From: an uncultured Fretibacterium sp.
GTDB lineage: Bacteria; Synergistota; Synergistia; Synergistales; Aminobacteriaceae
Assembly: GCA_937899395.1 (NCBI GenBank)
Contig: CALBPU010000151.1
Coordinates: forward strand, 1-6,986
Direction of reading: 5' to 3'
Length of the DNA stretch: 6,986 nucleotides
Position 1 is the first letter of the stretch. Every line of letters starts with the position of its first letter. The position numbers and the translations under genes were made by a program. The notes beneath the pieces were generated by a model. That model had not been told where the DNA came from, did not search any database, and worked only from the letters and a program-made list of their open reading frames with translations. Of this stretch, positions 6,289-6,986 are shown in pieces.

Positions 6289-6341
6289 GAAAGCGACGCA
6301 AAGCCCCTAGCTTTAGCTATGGGGATGTAGCGTCGCTTTTC
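6289..6341 (+). repeat. Nested hairpin at the IS200/IS605 end
   Basis: An outer stem joins GAAAGCGACGC (6289-6299) to GCGTCGCTTTTC (6330-6341), eleven pairs with one bulged T. Inside it CCCCTAGC (6304-6311) pairs with GCTATGGGG (6316-6324), with a bulged T and a short TTTA loop. IS200/IS605 enzymes recognise subterminal hairpins at element ends, and the inner CCCCTAGC...GGGG unit looks like one. The outer stem is unusually long for such an end. Confidence 0.7.
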
Positions 6342-6364
6342 TGTCTTGTATTATTATTTATTAT

Positions 6365-6986
6365 AATCATTGCGTTGCTCTTCATAAGCGTTATTATCGT
6401 TTATATAAAAAACATCTTGATAAAAATAAACTTCAAAAACATCTTGTTAAGCTAAAAAAGAATGAAAAATTTTCGTATATTCGTGAAATAGGTTCGCAGG
6501 CCGTGCAGGAGATCACGGATAGGATCGAACGCGGCTATAAACTTTTTTGGAATAACCGAAAAAATAAAAGCAAGGCTTCGCCGCCAAATTTCAAAAAAAT
6601 CAGGAACTATAAATCTTTCACATTGAAACAGGCCGGCTGGAGTCTGAATGAAGCGCGTGGAATGATCAAACTCGGTCAAAAATGGTATCACTATTTCAAA
6701 TCCCGGAATATTGAAGGCAGCGTAAAAACGGTAACGGTAAAACGCGATTCAGTCGGGGATATTTATGTTTATCTTGTCTGTGATGTCAACGTACAGGGAA
6801 TCATAGAGCGAACAGGTAAAATAGTCGGCTATGATTTCGGGCTGAAAAAATTTCTGACAGCTTCAGACGGGAAAGATATTGAAAGCCCCCTTTTTTTCGC
6901 GCAAAGTTCGAAAATCATAAGAAATAAATGTAAAAATTTATCGCACAAAAAAGAAAAATCTCATAATCGAAAGCGCGCGCGTCTTG
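6365..6986 (+). pseudogene. tnpB: TnpB (RNA-guided nuclease family) lacking its start, cut by the window end
   Basis: From 6365 the + strand frame reads NHCVALHKRYYRLYKKHLDK, then EIGSQAVQEITDRIERGYKL, SPPNFKKIRNYKSFTLKQ and GKIVGYDFGLKKFLT. These are the order and motifs of IS200/IS605 TnpB, the RNA-guided nuclease that is the ancestor type of Cas12. D157 counted from 6365, in GYDFG, is the first RuvC aspartate. The later RuvC residues and zinc finger lie beyond position 6986. Relatives have about 30 residues before the NHC block (a RxYP-type start). Here the frame runs back only through AT-rich DNA and into the hairpin, with a stop at about 6314-6316 and no ATG or GTG. The 5' end appears deleted so that the hairpin abuts the coding part. 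Activity is unlikely unless a distant start exists. Confidence 0.82.

Larger units (their letters stand above)
6287..6986 (+). mobile_element. IS200/IS605-family element, left part, truncated by the window
   Basis: The element is inferred from a subterminal-type hairpin at 6289-6341 followed on the + strand by tnpB-like coding sequence. TTAC (6283-6286) lies directly before the hairpin block and resembles the tetranucleotide beside which some members insert, so 6287 is a guess at the left boundary. No tnpA lies on this side. The right end is outside the window. Elements of this family have no terminal inverted repeats or target duplication, so the boundary cannot be fixed from sequence alone. 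Confidence 0.55.

Noticed and set aside
6452..6691. Open frame of 79 codons on the - strand
   Set aside because: It is antisense to the clear TnpB coding sequence.
1..6986. CRISPR array, tRNA, rRNA or attachment-site repeats
   Set aside because: I saw no regular repeat-spacer pattern, no cloverleaf-like sequence and no clear long direct repeat flanking the recombinase.

Overview
The window looks like an accessory, mobile-element-rich stretch of an AT-rich bacterial genome. The best taxonomic clue is the short protein tail at 394-645: a low-complexity Asn/Ser linker, then GGGCNTNFGA, one hydrophobic segment and a basic end. This is the pattern of the Synergist-CTERM sorting signal, so Synergistota is the favoured host. 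That is an inference from one motif; no rRNA, tRNA or core gene confirms it.

Layout. (1) Positions 1-309 hold the end of a decayed IS1-family element that runs off the left edge. (2) A bidirectional hairpin terminator (322-358) separates it from the Synergist-CTERM remnant, which abuts an IS5-family element (632-1419). Its inverted repeats are visible, but its transposase carries a frame-breaking internal deletion. (3) At 1431-1929 there is the amino-terminal half of a plasmid/phage-type primase, ending 11 bases from the IS5 end. (4) The 655-base gap 1932-2586 has no convincing gene. It holds repeated ACTTTA-like hexamers, a G-quadruplex-type motif and a probable leftward terminator. (5) At 2587-3664 lies one gene of unknown family, possibly replication-related, split into two frames at a run of nine A. 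(6) At 3673-3786 a small scrap of an IS200/IS605 Y1 transposase overlaps a plausible promoter for that split gene. (7) At 3827-4834 is an intact tyrosine recombinase, overlapping by one base an upstream AAA/DUF4143 ATPase (4834-6147). The ATPase has its own promoter and ribosome binding site. (8) On the + strand, after a terminator-like hairpin and a nested hairpin resembling an IS200/IS605 end, a tnpB reading frame begins without a start codon and runs off the right edge.

All host-type genes lie on the - strand. The two most intact genes, the ATPase and the recombinase, form an apparent two-gene operon. With the primase fragment and the split gene they suggest an integrated plasmid, phage-like or integrative element in decay. 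All four transposase genes (IS1, IS5, Y1 tnpA, tnpB) are broken. No CRISPR array and no complete known defence system is visible. The items most worth a second look are the A9 frameshift, the coupled recombinase-ATPase pair and the repeated pattern of internally deleted transposases.
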